From NCBI GenBank assembly GCA_029204225.1, contig CM055103.1:6880852-6944851 (forward strand): a stretch of 64,000 bases of DNA, in the 5' to 3' direction. A model generated the notes under the pieces. That model made no database searches. It saw only the letters and a list, made by a program, of their open reading frames with translations, and was not told the origin of the DNA. This DNA is from Diphasiastrum complanatum (lineage: Eukaryota; Streptophyta; Lycopodiopsida; Lycopodiales; Lycopodiaceae). A program made the translations under genes and the position numbers. Shown here one piece after another: positions 21,000-32,652 of this stretch; position 1 is the stretch's first letter, and each line of letters opens with the position of its first letter.

Positions 21000-21596
21000 G
21001 GATGGCCAGCCCAAAAGCTGTTGGAATCCACATCCAGCATCATGTCTTACCATATGGTCTAATCAACAGAGGGCTTATTTTAGAAAATACTCCCCACAAG
21101 TCTTTTCAAAAAAAAAACTTTTGCTTCACCAAATAAATCAAGATTTTTATATATGCTTGCCCGTAAAATACAAGTTTCACAGAGAAGCAGAAAACAAAAA
21201 AAATCATTCATTATTTCCAGGGAGCAAACAAGTTTCAGGGAGGTGATTCACCACACAATAGTCATAGCTTTCATTCAAAACCTTACTAAAGAATTAGGAT
21301 AGTTACAATTTCAACTGATATTCCACATGCAGATTCACAGGAGGATTTACATAGAAGAAAGAAAACTTCTAATCCTCAGCATGCTTTCTAGGAAATCATT
21401 TCTTGTTGAACAAAAGTCAGGAACAAAAGTCAGAATCAGATTCAAACCATTATACAAATGCATATATCCCAATCCTTATGTGCAACCGAATTTAACAATG
21501 CAACATACAACTGAATCAACCATAGCAGATCATCCTACATCAATGGAAAGCTTTCTCATGAAATAGGGAATTAATAATGAATTCACATAAATCTCA
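21000..21596. other. Unassigned sequence, probable retrotransposon leader
   Basis: There is no convincing frame. It lies just inside the minus-strand PBS and LTR at 21841-22339, so it is probably the 5' untranslated leader of that element. Confidence 0.35.
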
Positions 21597-21690
21597 GCAT
21601 CTTCACCGAAATCACCAAGTAGAAATGCACTCTACCAATTTTCGCATCTTCACCGAAATCACCAAGTAGAAATGCACTCTACCAATTTCG
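21597..21690. repeat. 47-bp tandem duplication
   Basis: The unit starting GCATCTTCACCGAAATCACC at 21597 is repeated at 21644 with essentially no change. It lies inside the probable leader of the minus-strand element. Confidence 0.9.
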
Positions 21691-21840
21691 AAAAGTATGC
21701 TCCAACCAAGAATTAGTGAATCCAATCCCAATTTTCCTCGAAAAAACAGCACTCCAACCGGGATGTGAATCCAAGTGCGTTCCAATTCCGATTTGATGTA
21801 AAACTTCTCTCCATCCCATCCAAAACCGCATTTTAGTCGG

Positions 21841-21853
21841 GCTCTGACACCAA
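21841..21853 (-). other. Primer-binding site, initiator-Met tRNA type (variant)
   Basis: On the minus strand TTGGTGTCAGAGC directly follows the LTR end CTTTACA. It differs by one transition from the TGGTATCAGAGC site complementary to plant initiator methionine tRNA, which is seen unchanged at 37850-37861. Confidence 0.65.
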
Positions 21854-22339
21854 TGTAAAGACCACTAAGGAAAACCCCTAAGATGATGATAAGAAAACAC
21901 AAGAGAGACTATGGAGCAAAACCACCCAACCAAATCCTAGATCCCTCTTGAAGAATCCTCCTGGATCTAGCCCCCAAGCCATGCCATGTGATAGCAAGAG
22001 GAAAAGAGTTCTACAGGTAACCTAGACCAAAGTCGTGGACGAGATAATCTCTACCTCAATATATAGAGAGTATGATCATGTGCATGACCACATGCAATCC
22101 CCATGCAGGTCAATTATAAATAGATCTTAGCCCTTCATGCATACCTCCTGCCTATATCAGTCACACGTACATGCAGTACTCCAGATGTCTCAATTAGAGT
22201 GTCTGGGTCCTCTTCAAGGTTATTAGTCACCAACAGGCCTTGGAATAATATCTAGGCGTGACCAATAATCTCGAACACTGGAGGGCCGGTCTACCATATT
22301 AGGACTATTCCAGATCCTTAATTGAATATGGCCATAACA
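21854..22339 (-). repeat. 5' LTR of a minus-strand LTR retrotransposon (486 bp)
   Basis: The segment is bounded by TGTAAAG on the left and CATAACA on the right, so it has TG...CA ends on both strands, and a PBS follows immediately. A second LTR was not located. Tail motifs (GGACTATTCCAGATCCTTAATT and the following ATGGCCATAACA) resemble those in the 82-bp duplication at 11038-11201. No ORF. Confidence 0.6.
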
Positions 22340-22377
22340 CATATATGTGGACATGAAATGCTAAGGTAGATAGGAGG

Positions 22378-23936
22378 TCAAAGGATTGGTGCGGTAACTA
22401 AGGCCTTTTTGAGTTTGTGAAAAGCCTCAGTGGCTTCGGCTGTCCATTCTAGTTGGATAGTCATCTGATAGATTAGACGGGTCAGCTTAGCAAAGTTCAG
22501 GACAAACCTCCAATAATAATTGCAATGCCCCATAAAGATGTACACTTCACGTACAGTTCCCAGTTCAGGCAATGCAAGTATTATGCGGGGAGGTTTCTTC
22601 TAAGGGTTCTCTCTTTGCCCTGGGCATAACCACTACCACTTTATCCATCTCATAATCCTTGAAGTATTGTGGTACATCATGCGTAGGCTTGGGCTCTTCT
22701 ATGGAGTCCTGACAATTTTTTTCTTTTAATTTTTGGTCGGTCATCACTCAGATTTGATTCCTCTTTTATCACTCTTAGCCTTCCACTCAACGATTTTTTA
22801 TTTATACAGGGGTTTTGCGTTCGTGGAACGGGCTGGCGGTTGGCTGATTGTCGATATTCAATCTTTTCAGAGCACGATCAAGTTTTTTGACACTCTTGGA
22901 TGGTTTCATACCCAAATCTGCGAAGGTGATTGGAGTTTTTTCCTTCAAAGATTCTCTAGGTGGGGAGTCCGAAGTAATTGGCTTTTTTTCCTTGGCGTTT
23001 GTTGGCAATTCTGATTGTGGTCAGGGGTCGGATCTTTTACCATCTTTATGCTATTGTCCCATAACGAGATTTCTAGCTTATAAAGAGCTTCGTCCTCAAC
23101 TAGGTCCCAATGTATACATTCTCGCAGGAGATCATCAACAGTTATAGGAACACTAGTTGTGGATCCATCAATCACTATATCCATTCGGCCTACAACAACA
23201 TTGCCTTGTGGGGCTCTGTTGTTTCTATGAGATGCGTTCGCTAGAGGCTCTCGTGGATCTAGTGTTTCGGGTTTTTGGTGCGAGTTTCAAACGGTCAGGA
23301 TCTACATATCGGAGGAAATACTCATTCTCATACTCTCGACTTTCTTCCAGGATAAACACCTAAAGAACTTCTATTTCTTTTTCATTGCATACTCCTTGCA
23401 GTGGCTCTTGGGGTATAGCCTCTAGGCTCATCATAAAAAGTTGAAACGGAACCTTGATGGCCCTCGCTAGATTTCTTTGCTAGTCGTTCTAATATCTTGA
23501 TTGGGATATCGTCTTCATCGGAAAATGGATCAATAGTTGGCCTTTTTTTGGGGGATTGATCATCTGATAAAACATCAAACTGAAGACAATCTATCGTGGC
23601 TAGGGCTTCAGCCCAGTTTACTACATCAGTTTGTGAATCATCATGTATGACGATTCTCCTCCAACGACGTTCGTTGTCAGATTCTTCGTCGAAGTGGATG
23701 GTAGTAGTGGAGCTTGAGACCATGCCTTGTTGTTCTGTTGGCGTCGTAATCCAAGTATCAAGATCGATCTTAATTGCGGAATCACGATTCTGTAGGAGAT
23801 GTGATTCTATCCCCAAGCATGAAGAGCTTGGGATGTTCTGAGCCAAGGTATTGGAATATTTCATAAAGTTTGGAATACGATGCAGTATTGGAATGCATGC
23901 TACCAGTAGATTTTTTTTTGTTGTTGTTTTACTCAA
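22378..23936 (-). pseudogene. Ty3/gypsy polyprotein fragment (linker region and RT thumb)
   Basis: At 22572-22378 the frame reads VREVYIFMGHCNYYWRFVLN, then FAKLTRLIYQMT and AFHKLKKALVTAPIL. This is the gypsy RT thumb/connection (usual form F-L-G-x-x-N/Y-Y-R-x-F-I) entering RNase H. It closely resembles the fragment at 57640-59740. Upstream frames (23936-22800) contain acidic and Ser/Thr-rich regions and MKPSKSVKKLDRALKRLNID, and have no recognised domain. They probably represent the gag-to-RT interval. The palm motifs are missing, so a large internal deletion is implied. It ends near the LTR at 22339, but continuity with it is not shown. Confidence 0.72.
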
Positions 23937-23943
23937 CTTTATC

Positions 23944-24122
23944 TGTTGTTTACATGTTTAGTTTTTACAACAGATTGTCAGAAGTGATCTAGGGCTTGGA
24001 AGAGAATTAGACCGCAGTAAGTAGTAGTAGCTACGACTGCCAAGTCGGCTCGATCCAGCCTTAATCTACCAGGCACATCTCTCCCATCAATCTAGTCCGA
24101 TTTTCATAAGTTGATTCTTACA
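23944..24122 (+). repeat. Putative short 5' LTR (179 bp) before a PBS-like site
   Basis: The segment starts TGTTGTTTACATG and ends GATTCTTACA. One G separates it from TGGTATCAGAACAAGG at 24124. A TG...CA structure of this size with an initiator-Met-like PBS is typical of miniature or non-autonomous LTR elements. No matching 3' LTR was found. Confidence 0.4.
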
Positions 24123-24123
24123 G

Positions 24124-24136
24124 TGGTATCAGAACA
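24124..24136 (+). other. Primer-binding-site-like sequence
   Basis: TGGTATCAGA matches the 5' ten bases of the plant initiator-Met PBS. The following bases (ACA) diverge from the usual GC. It lies directly after a putative LTR end and before 3.7 kb of non-coding repeat. Confidence 0.5.
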
Positions 24137-27100
24137 AGGATTTGCATCAATTGGAAGGTGGAGTTGTTTTTTGTTTTTTCCAATCTTTGGAGGTTTCTCT
24201 TTGCATGTTACTTCCAGGTGGTGGAATTGATCTCCAAGTAGCTGGCTTCTCTAAATTTGGTGTACTTTTAGCCTAAAGATCATAATTATAGATTTTCTCC
24301 ATAGATTTTGATGGAAATCAATGGATTTTTGATGATTTTAGTTAATTTTTCACCTAGAATTCATGTATTTTGCTTGGAATTTGTCATAGATACTAATGTA
24401 GTACATTTTCCAGATTTTACTTGTTGTTTTACAGTCAAGTAATGATTGGATCTAATGATTGCATGTTGGTAGAATAGTCAAACGGATGTTTAGATAGTGA
24501 TTTTGGACCAAAAATTGGGGTTTGTAGACTAGAAATGGGCTATAGAATCCATATTTGACTGAAATTAGAACTTTTAGTGCTTGCATGTAATGGATTTATA
24601 GGGATTTGGATTTGATTGCACTTGTGGATTTGACCCACAAATTTTTGTCAAAATTGGTCCAAAAAACATGATTTTTTGATGTTTTTTTTGGATTAATTCA
24701 ATAATAATTCTCAAAATTCATAGCCAATATTTTGCATGCATGTTTTCAAAGGTGTAATGAAGCTTTCCTAAGGCTTTCATAAAGTTTGGTTAGGATTGGA
24801 CACCATCAGGAGACTCAAAAAATAAAAAAATAGTGTATTTTTGGGGTTTTTTGAGCATGAATACCTATCAAATGGTGGTCTGAACCTGTTGGTTCTTATT
24901 ACAAGCTCGCAAATATGATGGATTGCATCTGTTTTGAGTCATCATGCATCCAATTTGGATGAGTGAGTATTAGACACCATCATGTTGAAGTTTTGCTTTT
25001 GGAATTTTCTAACCTGAACCATTTTTGGAAAGGGGGAAAGAGTGGAAGTCTGACATGTAGATGATTGGTTGTCTTAGTGATCCAATTATTGTTCACATTC
25101 AATTTCTAAAGTATATATAATAGCAAGTGAGAATAGCATTTGGGAATTATTTAAGAAGACTGCCTTTGGGAATTCGAATTTTTTTTTCCCAGTGTGTGTT
25201 AGAATTTCGAGAAATCGATGAATCTAAGAGAAAAGTGAGTGGCAAAACTGATAATCCATTTATGGAACCATCTCTGTTTTGCAATTAGATTTGGATCTTC
25301 CAAAGTATGAAATTGTACTTCCATACAAGGGTGGATATAACTCGAAATCTATTGATGTTCTTAACTGATTCAGTGGAGTTTAGATTTCCTGAACCCAAAC
25401 GTTAATCTCTATTTGTCTATATTGTCAATCGAGATCTTGAAATTGGAGTCTGGTTTTATAATAAATAGATAGATCAATCAATCACTCACTCACCATTTTG
25501 TTATGGATTGGATCAAAGGAATAAAGCTTTAATCTTAACTTCATGTCCAAAGATGTATGTATAAGTTAGCCTAATATTGGTTTGTACACTAAGATCTGTT
25601 GTGGGCTGATTGGTAGAAGAAATTTTGTTAATAAGAGTTAGATGGTTGGAAAACTTGTGATGTGGAATATTCACTTCAAAGATTTCCCAGATATGTTATT
25701 TACTCATGAGAAATAGAGCTGGTTAGTAGCTGAGTTGCAAGATTCACAATGAGTTTATGTGAGTAACATATGCGAACTATGAATATATGCCAGTTGATAG
25801 CCTATGTTTATGTATAGGAACATAGTTGGATATGTTGCTTATGTACATTTTAATCTTGTGGATCTACTATGTATTTCCTATATACTGAATTTATATCGTA
25901 TATTTAAACTAGTCAGAGTGCATAGACATATGAACAAACAATGTGTGTAACAGTTACTTGTAGGTTAATGGTTTTTTGTGGAAAGGATAATTCATTAACT
26001 TATTTATGGTCTAGAAGAGGATCTAAATGTGGTGTTATACATGTATAATTGAGATCTGCACCTAGACATTTAAGATTTTTGAATCATTTACAATTGACTT
26101 GAGTAATGAGATTAATCCTGTTTAGAAGTTAATTGGATAAATAAGCAGTGCAAAGAGAATTCACCAAGAACTGTTTATTTTGATCTATATTGCTTATAAG
26201 ACACATGATTTGTGAGTCATCAAGATTCATCTATGAGAATTGTGTGCATAGAATATAGAAGAATCTCGATATAGAATATCTCTTGAAGGATAAATATCCT
26301 AAGTTATTGACTGTATCCTAGTGAGCTCATATTGGATGACAGAGTCTAACTAATATCAAGGATAACTGAATTAGAATTCAATAGAACTTTGTAATCTCTA
26401 GATGTTGTTCTAGGTGATTGTATACAGTTTATGTTGTTAAAGATGATTGTTATAATTGTCTTTAATTACTTTGTTGATTGTAGAATTTGGAACTCATAAT
26501 CTGGTTAAGAATCAGGTTGGAAGAATATTCTTGAAATCTAATAATTCCCCTTGTGGAAAAGATTTTGGAATGATTCTTATATTTCCTGAGTGGTATGTTG
26601 TACATATACTTCAATATCTTTTAATGATTAAGTATGGTTTTAGAATTCAGTAAATTATGATTGATGAATCATAAGATTCTAAATGTTATGATTGAAGAAT
26701 CATAAATTGATACTTAATGGACATTAGAAGATTATATGAAAATATGATGATTCTTAAGAGATGAGTAATTCTTGATCAATTGGTTGAGTAAAGATCTAGA
26801 TATGTTATTTAAACTCTAAATTTTTTTACTCCAGTTCATACTTGAGATTGTACGGATCTCACAGGCATGTTCATTAAGAAAATTGTTTACTTATGAGGAA
26901 TTTGCTTATTTTAGTGGATGAAATTTCTATAGATTGTATTCAAGGAATTCTTGTAACTATTTCCAGCCTAAATCTCCGGATAATTAGGAGACAGATAAGT
27001 CTATCAAGATTGAAGGTTGCTCTTTTCTTGCGTATGATGCTAGGAATAAGAGCACTTAACTCAAGAGAGTATATGGGGTATTCAGGACTGAGTTAAAGTC

Positions 27101-27900
27101 AATTTTATCTTGATGGATCTCCTAGAGATTTTGGTAGGATGAATTGTTGTACCTTAGTTTTTTTGAGAACATTCTAAGTGTATTGGTACCAAGAAACATA
27201 TATGACAGGTCTACAAGTAATTGTGGATAGTCTTGGACTATAATTGTGTTGATTTTTTTAACTTCTGAACCTTGATCTCCAATTAAAGGTGACTCTTTCA
27301 TTCGGAGATTCATGTAAATTCAGATTACATGAAGGTGACGTTACTAGATTGGAGAGAATTAGGCCCAATGAGAAAATTTATCTCATAGAATACTTCTAAA
27401 GGTCGATATAGTACTTCAGTACAGAGATAGATAATTTGAGAATTTTTCCATTACTAAGTGCTGATTTGATATTGAAGTCAGACTAAGGATTGATTTTCAG
27501 GATAAATGTGAAAGTTAAAAGATTGATTTGTTAGCTTTTGAACTTGATCTTCATGATTGGTCGACTGCTCATCTAGTGTGTCATGTAAATTTAGTTTATG
27601 TGATGATGGAAATAACCTTGATGCTCTTTTTGATCCGACATACTCCAAATTTGCATGATATGCATTTCAAAAGTTTGGAATTTATGATGCAAATTTATTT
27701 TCAATGGATATGTATCAAAATTATAAAATTTTGAACTACAAATTTTGATTCACATTGGCGCTCATTATGATCCAATCTGTTCAAAGTGTATTGGATGATA
27801 TTCAGTTCACAAATTTTTTTCTCCTTTGATTTGCAAGCAATGAGTAGAATGTTTCGTTGTTTTTTAGCCAAAATGAAAGACGAGATTTGAATTTACAAAA
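24137..27900 (+). repeat. Non-coding repeat interior, inverted relative of 4380-8120
   Basis: There is no long ORF. The section 25620-27190 aligns as an inverted copy of 4390-5960, including CTAGTCAGAGTGCATAGACAT against the complement of the 5660-5690 region and AAATCTCTAGGAGA-type blocks near 27120 and 4425. Together with the upstream PBS-like site this suggests the interior of a large non-coding LTR derivative. Similarity outside 25620-27190 was not established. Confidence 0.55.
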
Positions 27901-29160
27901 GAGGTGATGCTATTTAATATCAGTAACTCTAGTCTTGAGGTTTGTGCTGGGAGAATGGTTGGAAGGATATAGGCTCAAATATCAAGATATCCTTCGACAA
28001 CTATCAAATTAAAATCAGGATGATGAATTGAATGACTTAGATGATTATACTTAATTCTAACTTTGAAGTCACTAGAATCAATAGGATCAATTACGTAGGC
28101 AAACACAAAGTCCTACAACTATTTAGTTGTAGAAATAAAGTCAAACACATTAGACAAAATTTTAAGAAACTATTTGACAGAATAATAAAAAAGCATAGCA
28201 TACACACTGATATGATCCTAAATGCAATAAGACAGTGAAGTGATTCAAAAATTAAAGAATACAAGTCAGGTGATGTAGAGAGCACAAGACAATTGCGATA
28301 GTAACTACATGGTCAAAATTAACTCTTGGTTCTGTAATGGCTACAACGATTCAAAGATCATTCAATAGCTTATTATGATTCTCTACATGAATCTAATTGA
28401 TGTGTGAACATCTAATGTGTCCGATGATAGATTTTACAATGCTTGATAACTTGGTTATCTAATAATAATCAATCTCTACTTTTTGCAACATTAATTACTA
28501 TATATATGAATTAAGATTAAGGGATTTAGAGAGAGAAGGAGAATAAATCCAACACCCCTCCCTCCTTAATCTGGATCCATAAATGTCTTGATCTTTAAAC
28601 TAAGGTGACAATGTAAGTACATTAATGTTACATCGCTATTCTCAATACAACCATCTGTCATATTCATTTTCAACATTTTTGAGCAGCGATAAGCTGGAAG
28701 GACAGGCCTCAACATCCAATAGCATTTCCACATGATGCCTAACGAAACATTTATATATTTTAAAAGTTTTTATTTTATTTATATCTACAAAAAGCTACAT
28801 TACGTAGAAGCCTGATATCAAGATTTTTATTGGTCCACATGGCTACCAAAATGAGAAAAAAAAGGCATTTTTTTAAGAGGCCCTCGTCTAGCTCTAAGTT
28901 TCTGTAATGAGGCACCTATGTCCATTTCAAGAAGTATACGTAGGCTTGAACTATGTTTAGAACTTGACTAAGATGAATGGCGAGATATCAATGATGATGT
29001 AAATGAGGAATTGTCTACAGATGAGATTGATTGAATTGTATTGAAAATTATATTCAATTGTTGCTAGTAGAGATTTTTTGTGTTTATATATCTCAACATT
29101 TCATACAATATTTCACATTTCTCTTCTTCTTTATTCTATTGAAATATTTGAAATTATATT
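27901..29160. other. Unassigned non-coding region
   Basis: AT-rich sequence, with no coding frame above background. A short frame near 28918-29033 (acidic, ending in TGA) has no recognisable homology. Confidence 0.45.
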
Positions 29161-29166
29161 AAATTC

Positions 29167-29656
29167 ATTGTAATTAGTCATGAAACATATTTTAAAAGAC
29201 ATATCTAAAGTTTCACACCAATGTGCACAAGAGGCTCATGATCACACAATTAACGTCATTTTGTCAGAATTTTTGCTCGTAGATACAAAAAAGAGCAATC
29301 GGGAAGGGCAACGGTGGATGGCCCAGATTTTCTAGCCACCATATATACTCTCACCTCATATTTATGAGGTGAGAGTATATATGGTGGCTAAAATATGAGG
29401 TGAGAGTATATATGGTGGCTAGAAAATCTGGGCCATCCACCGTTGCTCTTCCTGATTGCATTTATGAGGTGAGAGTATATATGGTGGCTAGAAAATCCGG
29501 GCCATCCACCATTGCTCTTCCCGATTGCTCTTTTTTGTATCTACGAGCAAAAATTCTGACAAAATGACGTTAATTGTGTGATCATGAGTCTCTTGTGCAC
29601 ATTGGTGTGAAACTTTAGATATGTCTTTTAAAATATGTTTCATGACTAATTACAAT
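29167..29656. mobile_element. Fold-back element with about 200-bp near-perfect inverted arms
   Basis: The left arm begins ATTGTAATTAGTCATGAAAC at 29167. The right arm ends with its exact complement at 29656. The arms stay complementary through the TTTCACACCAATGTGCAC, AATTTTTGCTCGTAGATAC, GAGCAATCGGGAAG and CATATATACTCTCACCTCAT regions, with only a few mismatches. Near the centre the right arm is expanded: the TATGAGGTGAGAGTATATA module occurs three times, twice with the whole GGGCCATCCACC...TTGCTCTTCC tail. There is no ORF. No clear target-site duplication was found. It could be a MITE-like or fold-back transposon. Confidence 0.82.
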
Positions 29657-29659
29657 TTG

Positions 29660-30262
29660 ATCAAATCACCTGATAAAATCTTGTAAGATTCAGCACTATA
29701 TATTGTGGCTTAAAAAACTAAGATGAAAAATATGTCTGGATCCGAACGAAAGCCTAGCAAGTGAAGCCGCAAAGTATCAAATCAAAATTTGTAGAGGTGG
29801 GTCAAGTCATTCAGATAGAATAGCTGCAGATCTTTCTTGGATTCATTTGATTTCATTTAGAATCATGCTCTAATCTTTTCAACTATTGCCGTCGACTCAT
29901 CCGTCATGCTAAGTGTATTATTAATAGGTTTTTGTAGCCACCACACACCCACCATGGTTGGATCGTCACATGGCAGCAATAAACACATTTTTGCGACTAA
30001 TTATTAGAACAATTTACAGGCGAGAACACTAATTCTTATATAATAAAATGATCGATACACTGACAAGAAAACTGATTTGCACTTGATTAAACAGTAATGC
30101 TCCAACCAATATATAGTCTCAAATGATCACATCTTGCAAGATTCAATACTATATACTGTGGCTTCAAAAACTAGGATGAAAACTTTGCCTGAATCCAAAC
30201 GCAAGCCTAGCAAGCAAAGTCGAAAAGCATCAAATTAAAATTGATAAAGGTGGGTCAATCAT
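29660..30262. repeat. Direct repeat pair (about 29670-29810 and 30127-30262)
   Basis: Both copies contain CTTGTAAGATTCAGCACTAT or CTTGCAAGATTCAATACTAT, then GTGGCTT, AAAACTA-GATGAAAA, a CTGGATCC/CTGAATCC block, AAGCCTAGCAAG, and GGTGGGTCAA. They are about 455 bp apart and roughly 80 percent alike by eye. It is non-coding. They may be remnants of a short LTR pair. Confidence 0.6.
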
Positions 30263-30399
30263 AATGGGCATAATCATGGAATGGGATGGTAAAAATTTGT
30301 AAAAAACCCATAAGAATATATGCTATGTCTCGCCTAGCAATGTTTTGTATATTCCATTGCATGGCGACAATTGGGAATCGTCACCAAACCTAATTCACA

Positions 30400-31419
30400 C
30401 AGGATACCTTATACTAGATCTATTTCTAGATCTACAAAGCCTTTTCAACTTGTACATTTGGATATTCATGGATTTACTACAATTAGCAATAGTGGAGCTA
30501 AGATGTATATAACATTCATTGATGATTTTAGTATATTTTGTTGGATCTATCTACTAAAGAGCAAGGATGAAGTGTATGATGTCTTTATCAAGTTCAAGAA
30601 TGCAAGGGAGAACCAATTTTCCACAAAAATCAACTGCTTAAGAAGTGACAATGGTGGTGAGTACATATCTACCAAGTTCAAGGCCTTTCGTGATGAGTAT
30701 GGGATCAAGAGGGAGTATACAACATCAAGGACCCCACAACAAAATGGAGTGGCTGAAAGAAAGAATAGGACTTTATGTGAAAGTGCCAAAGCCATGAGGT
30801 TGAGTGCTAATCTTGACAAACCATTTTGGGATCAAGCTTTGTTGTGTGCCAACTTCTTGTGCAACAGGTGCCGAGTGCAGTTTTGGATGGGAGGACACCT
30901 TTTGAGATGTTGTTCAAGAGGAGGCCGAGTGTCAACTTTCTAAGAGCCTTTGGATGCACATGCTATGTCGACATTACTCTTGATGATAGGACCAAGGAGG
31001 ATCCATCTTCAAGGAGGTATTTTTGTTGGATATAGTGAGGTGAGCAAAGCGTACAAGGTTTACATTCCTTCTATTGACAAAGTGATTGTTGGTAGAGATG
31101 TCATTTTTGATAAGGGGAACATTCCAACAGTGTCTTCAAGCATGATTGATAATGGTGTGGTTGGTTCTAACATTCTTGATGTTGATGTAAAGATTCCTAC
31201 TTTGGATGGTGATGATGATGGGCCTTCATCAAGTCAAAAGCCAAGGAGAACATCAAGGGAAAGACAAGTACCTTCAAGACTCACATATGATGAAAAGGGT
31301 AAGCAAGTAGTTTTTGGAAATTATGTTGCTTTTCTAACCTCTTTGGATGAGCCTACAAGTGTAGATCAAGCAAGGAAAGAAGAGGAGTGGATCCAAGCAA
31401 TGGATCTTGAGTATCAAGA
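30400..31419 (+). pseudogene. Copia integrase core and linker, frameshifted
   Basis: Residues include LVHLDIHGFTT (first D), LRSDNGGEYISTKFKAF (second D), PQQNGVAERKNRTLCESAKA (catalytic E), and, after a frameshift near 30865, TPFEMLFKRRPSVNFLRAFGC and GIFVGYSEVSKAYKVY. The linker with PSSSQKPRRTSRE follows, ending at EEEWIQAMDLE. Another one-base shift occurs near 31015. It is about 80 percent identical to the corresponding segment of the young element by eye. The catalytic triad residues are all present. Confidence 0.92.
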
Positions 31420-32433
31420 GGATATTCTTGTGTATATGGAGCTATCCAAGTGGATGGATGTTATCTTGTTGTAAAATCAAGTAATGGATCTGGAAAACAA
31501 AGTTTGTTCAATTACTTTGATGGTCAAGTTGATGATCAAGAAGTTGATCTCAAAGTGCTTCAACTAGTCAAAAGGAATGGTGGCAATTTGGAGAGGTAAT
31601 TGGCAAAGGTGTTATGGATATGTTTTTGCAGCATATTGAAGACTCAAGTAAGGTCAAAGGAGCAGCAAGGAAGTGTTTTTCAAGTCTACTTTACTTGTCC
31701 TATCTCATGTTTGAGCATTTTCATGTGGATGTGTGCAAATTGTCAAGATATGGTAAAACTAGCTACATTGGTGAGCATTGTTTTGATGTTGGATTTGTAC
31801 TAGCATTCTTGGCTGGTTTTGCTGATGGAAATGAAGCTATTGGAGGTTCATTATATCACTCATCCATGGCTAAGTTCTCAAGTGTTGAGCTACTTAGTGC
31901 CTAGGTTTGGAGATTGTCAATTTTTGGTGAATTCATGGTCATTTTCTTGTGTCAAGTAGATCATGAAGATGTACCAGTAAAACTTGCTTGGTTTATAGAG
32001 TCATGTGGTGCTACTTTAGTATCATGGATGAACTCACTTACTCATGGATTTCCAAGGCTTGATGGTATCTTGTGGCAAGATGGAGATGGGAGCTCAATCA
32101 TGGAGTATCATGGTGGATACATGGCAACAAAGGACAAAGAAGGAGGAGACATGCAAGCAAATGTTGATCACTCACATTTATTGTTTGTTTGTTGTATTTT
32201 TCCAAAGAGTTCAGAGTTGGAAGCATGGTGGAATCATCTTATTTACATTCTATTTGATTCTTCATGTTCTAGTCACATTGTTACATGTAAAATTGATGTA
32301 AGAGATAGTGAAACATCCCAAGTGGACACTCTTCTCTATATCGATTATGGTTGTTTCTATTTTGAAAGGAGGTCTATTCTCAGGAAGAAGATCATTCTTA
32401 TGATGGATCAAAGTTCTATGGTCAAAAACTCTG
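31420..32433 (+). other. Orphan 1-kb segment replacing Copia RT/RNase H, with a 286-codon quasi-ORF
   Basis: Copia homology stops after AMDLE and returns at RSKHVEV. In between, one phase is open from 31614 to beyond 32430 except for a single TAG at 31902-31904. A second phase upstream (31477-31596) is also protein-like (GKQSLFNYFDGQVDDQEVDL) and ends beside a GAGAGGTAAT sequence that could be an old splice donor. The frame contains WFIESCGATLVSWMNSL and ILWQDGDGSSIMEYHGGYMA. No domain is recognised. It may be a captured host-gene fragment or the private ORF of a non-autonomous Copia family. Confidence 0.5.
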
Positions 32434-32636
32434 CTAGGAGCAAGCATGTTGAGGTACCCCACATTCTGTGAGGGAGCAAGCCATTGCAAAGGAGGTGGAG
32501 CTTCAACATGTGTCTTCAAGGGAATGTGTAGCTGATATCTTCACCAAAGCATTGGGAAAAGACTTGTTCATGAAGAATAGGACTTCACTTGGAGTGCTAT
32601 CAAAGTCTATGCTAAAACTAGTTGAAGAGGGAGTGT
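32434..32636 (+). pseudogene. Copia RNase H C-terminal tail
   Basis: Residues SKHVEV, then in a shifted phase REQAIAKEVELQHVSSRECV and ADIFTKALGKDLF, to SKSMLKLVEEGV and TGA. This matches the end of the young element's RNase H nearly residue for residue. The phase change lies near 32467. The polypurine tract overlaps the last codons. Confidence 0.9.
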
Positions 32637-32652
32637 GAAAGATTCAACGAGT
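32634..32652 (+). repeat. First 19 bp of the 3' LTR of the older Copia, split by insertion
   Basis: TGTGAAAGATT follows the polypurine tract GAAGAGGGAG. The last five bases, CGAGT, are the left copy of the target-site duplication of the young element. The LTR continues after 38519. Confidence 0.8.
32648..32652. repeat. Left target-site duplication CGAGT
   Basis: This five-base sequence directly left of the young element is repeated at 38515-38519 on its right, the size expected for Copia integrase. Confidence 0.95.

Larger units (their letters stand above)
30385..32652 (+). mobile_element. Degenerate plus-strand Copia element with replaced RT region, host of the nested element
   Basis: It starts abruptly inside the integrase region (homology to the young minus-strand element begins at CACAGGATACCTTATAC) and carries the integrase core and the post-integrase linker. 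It then has about 1 kb of unrelated sequence (31420-32433), followed by the last RNase H residues ending SKSMLKLVEEGV at 32636. A GAAGAGGGAG polypurine tract leads into an LTR start TGTGAAAGATT at 32634. That LTR is interrupted after 19 bp by the young element and resumes at 38520. The 5' half is missing. Confidence 0.85.
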
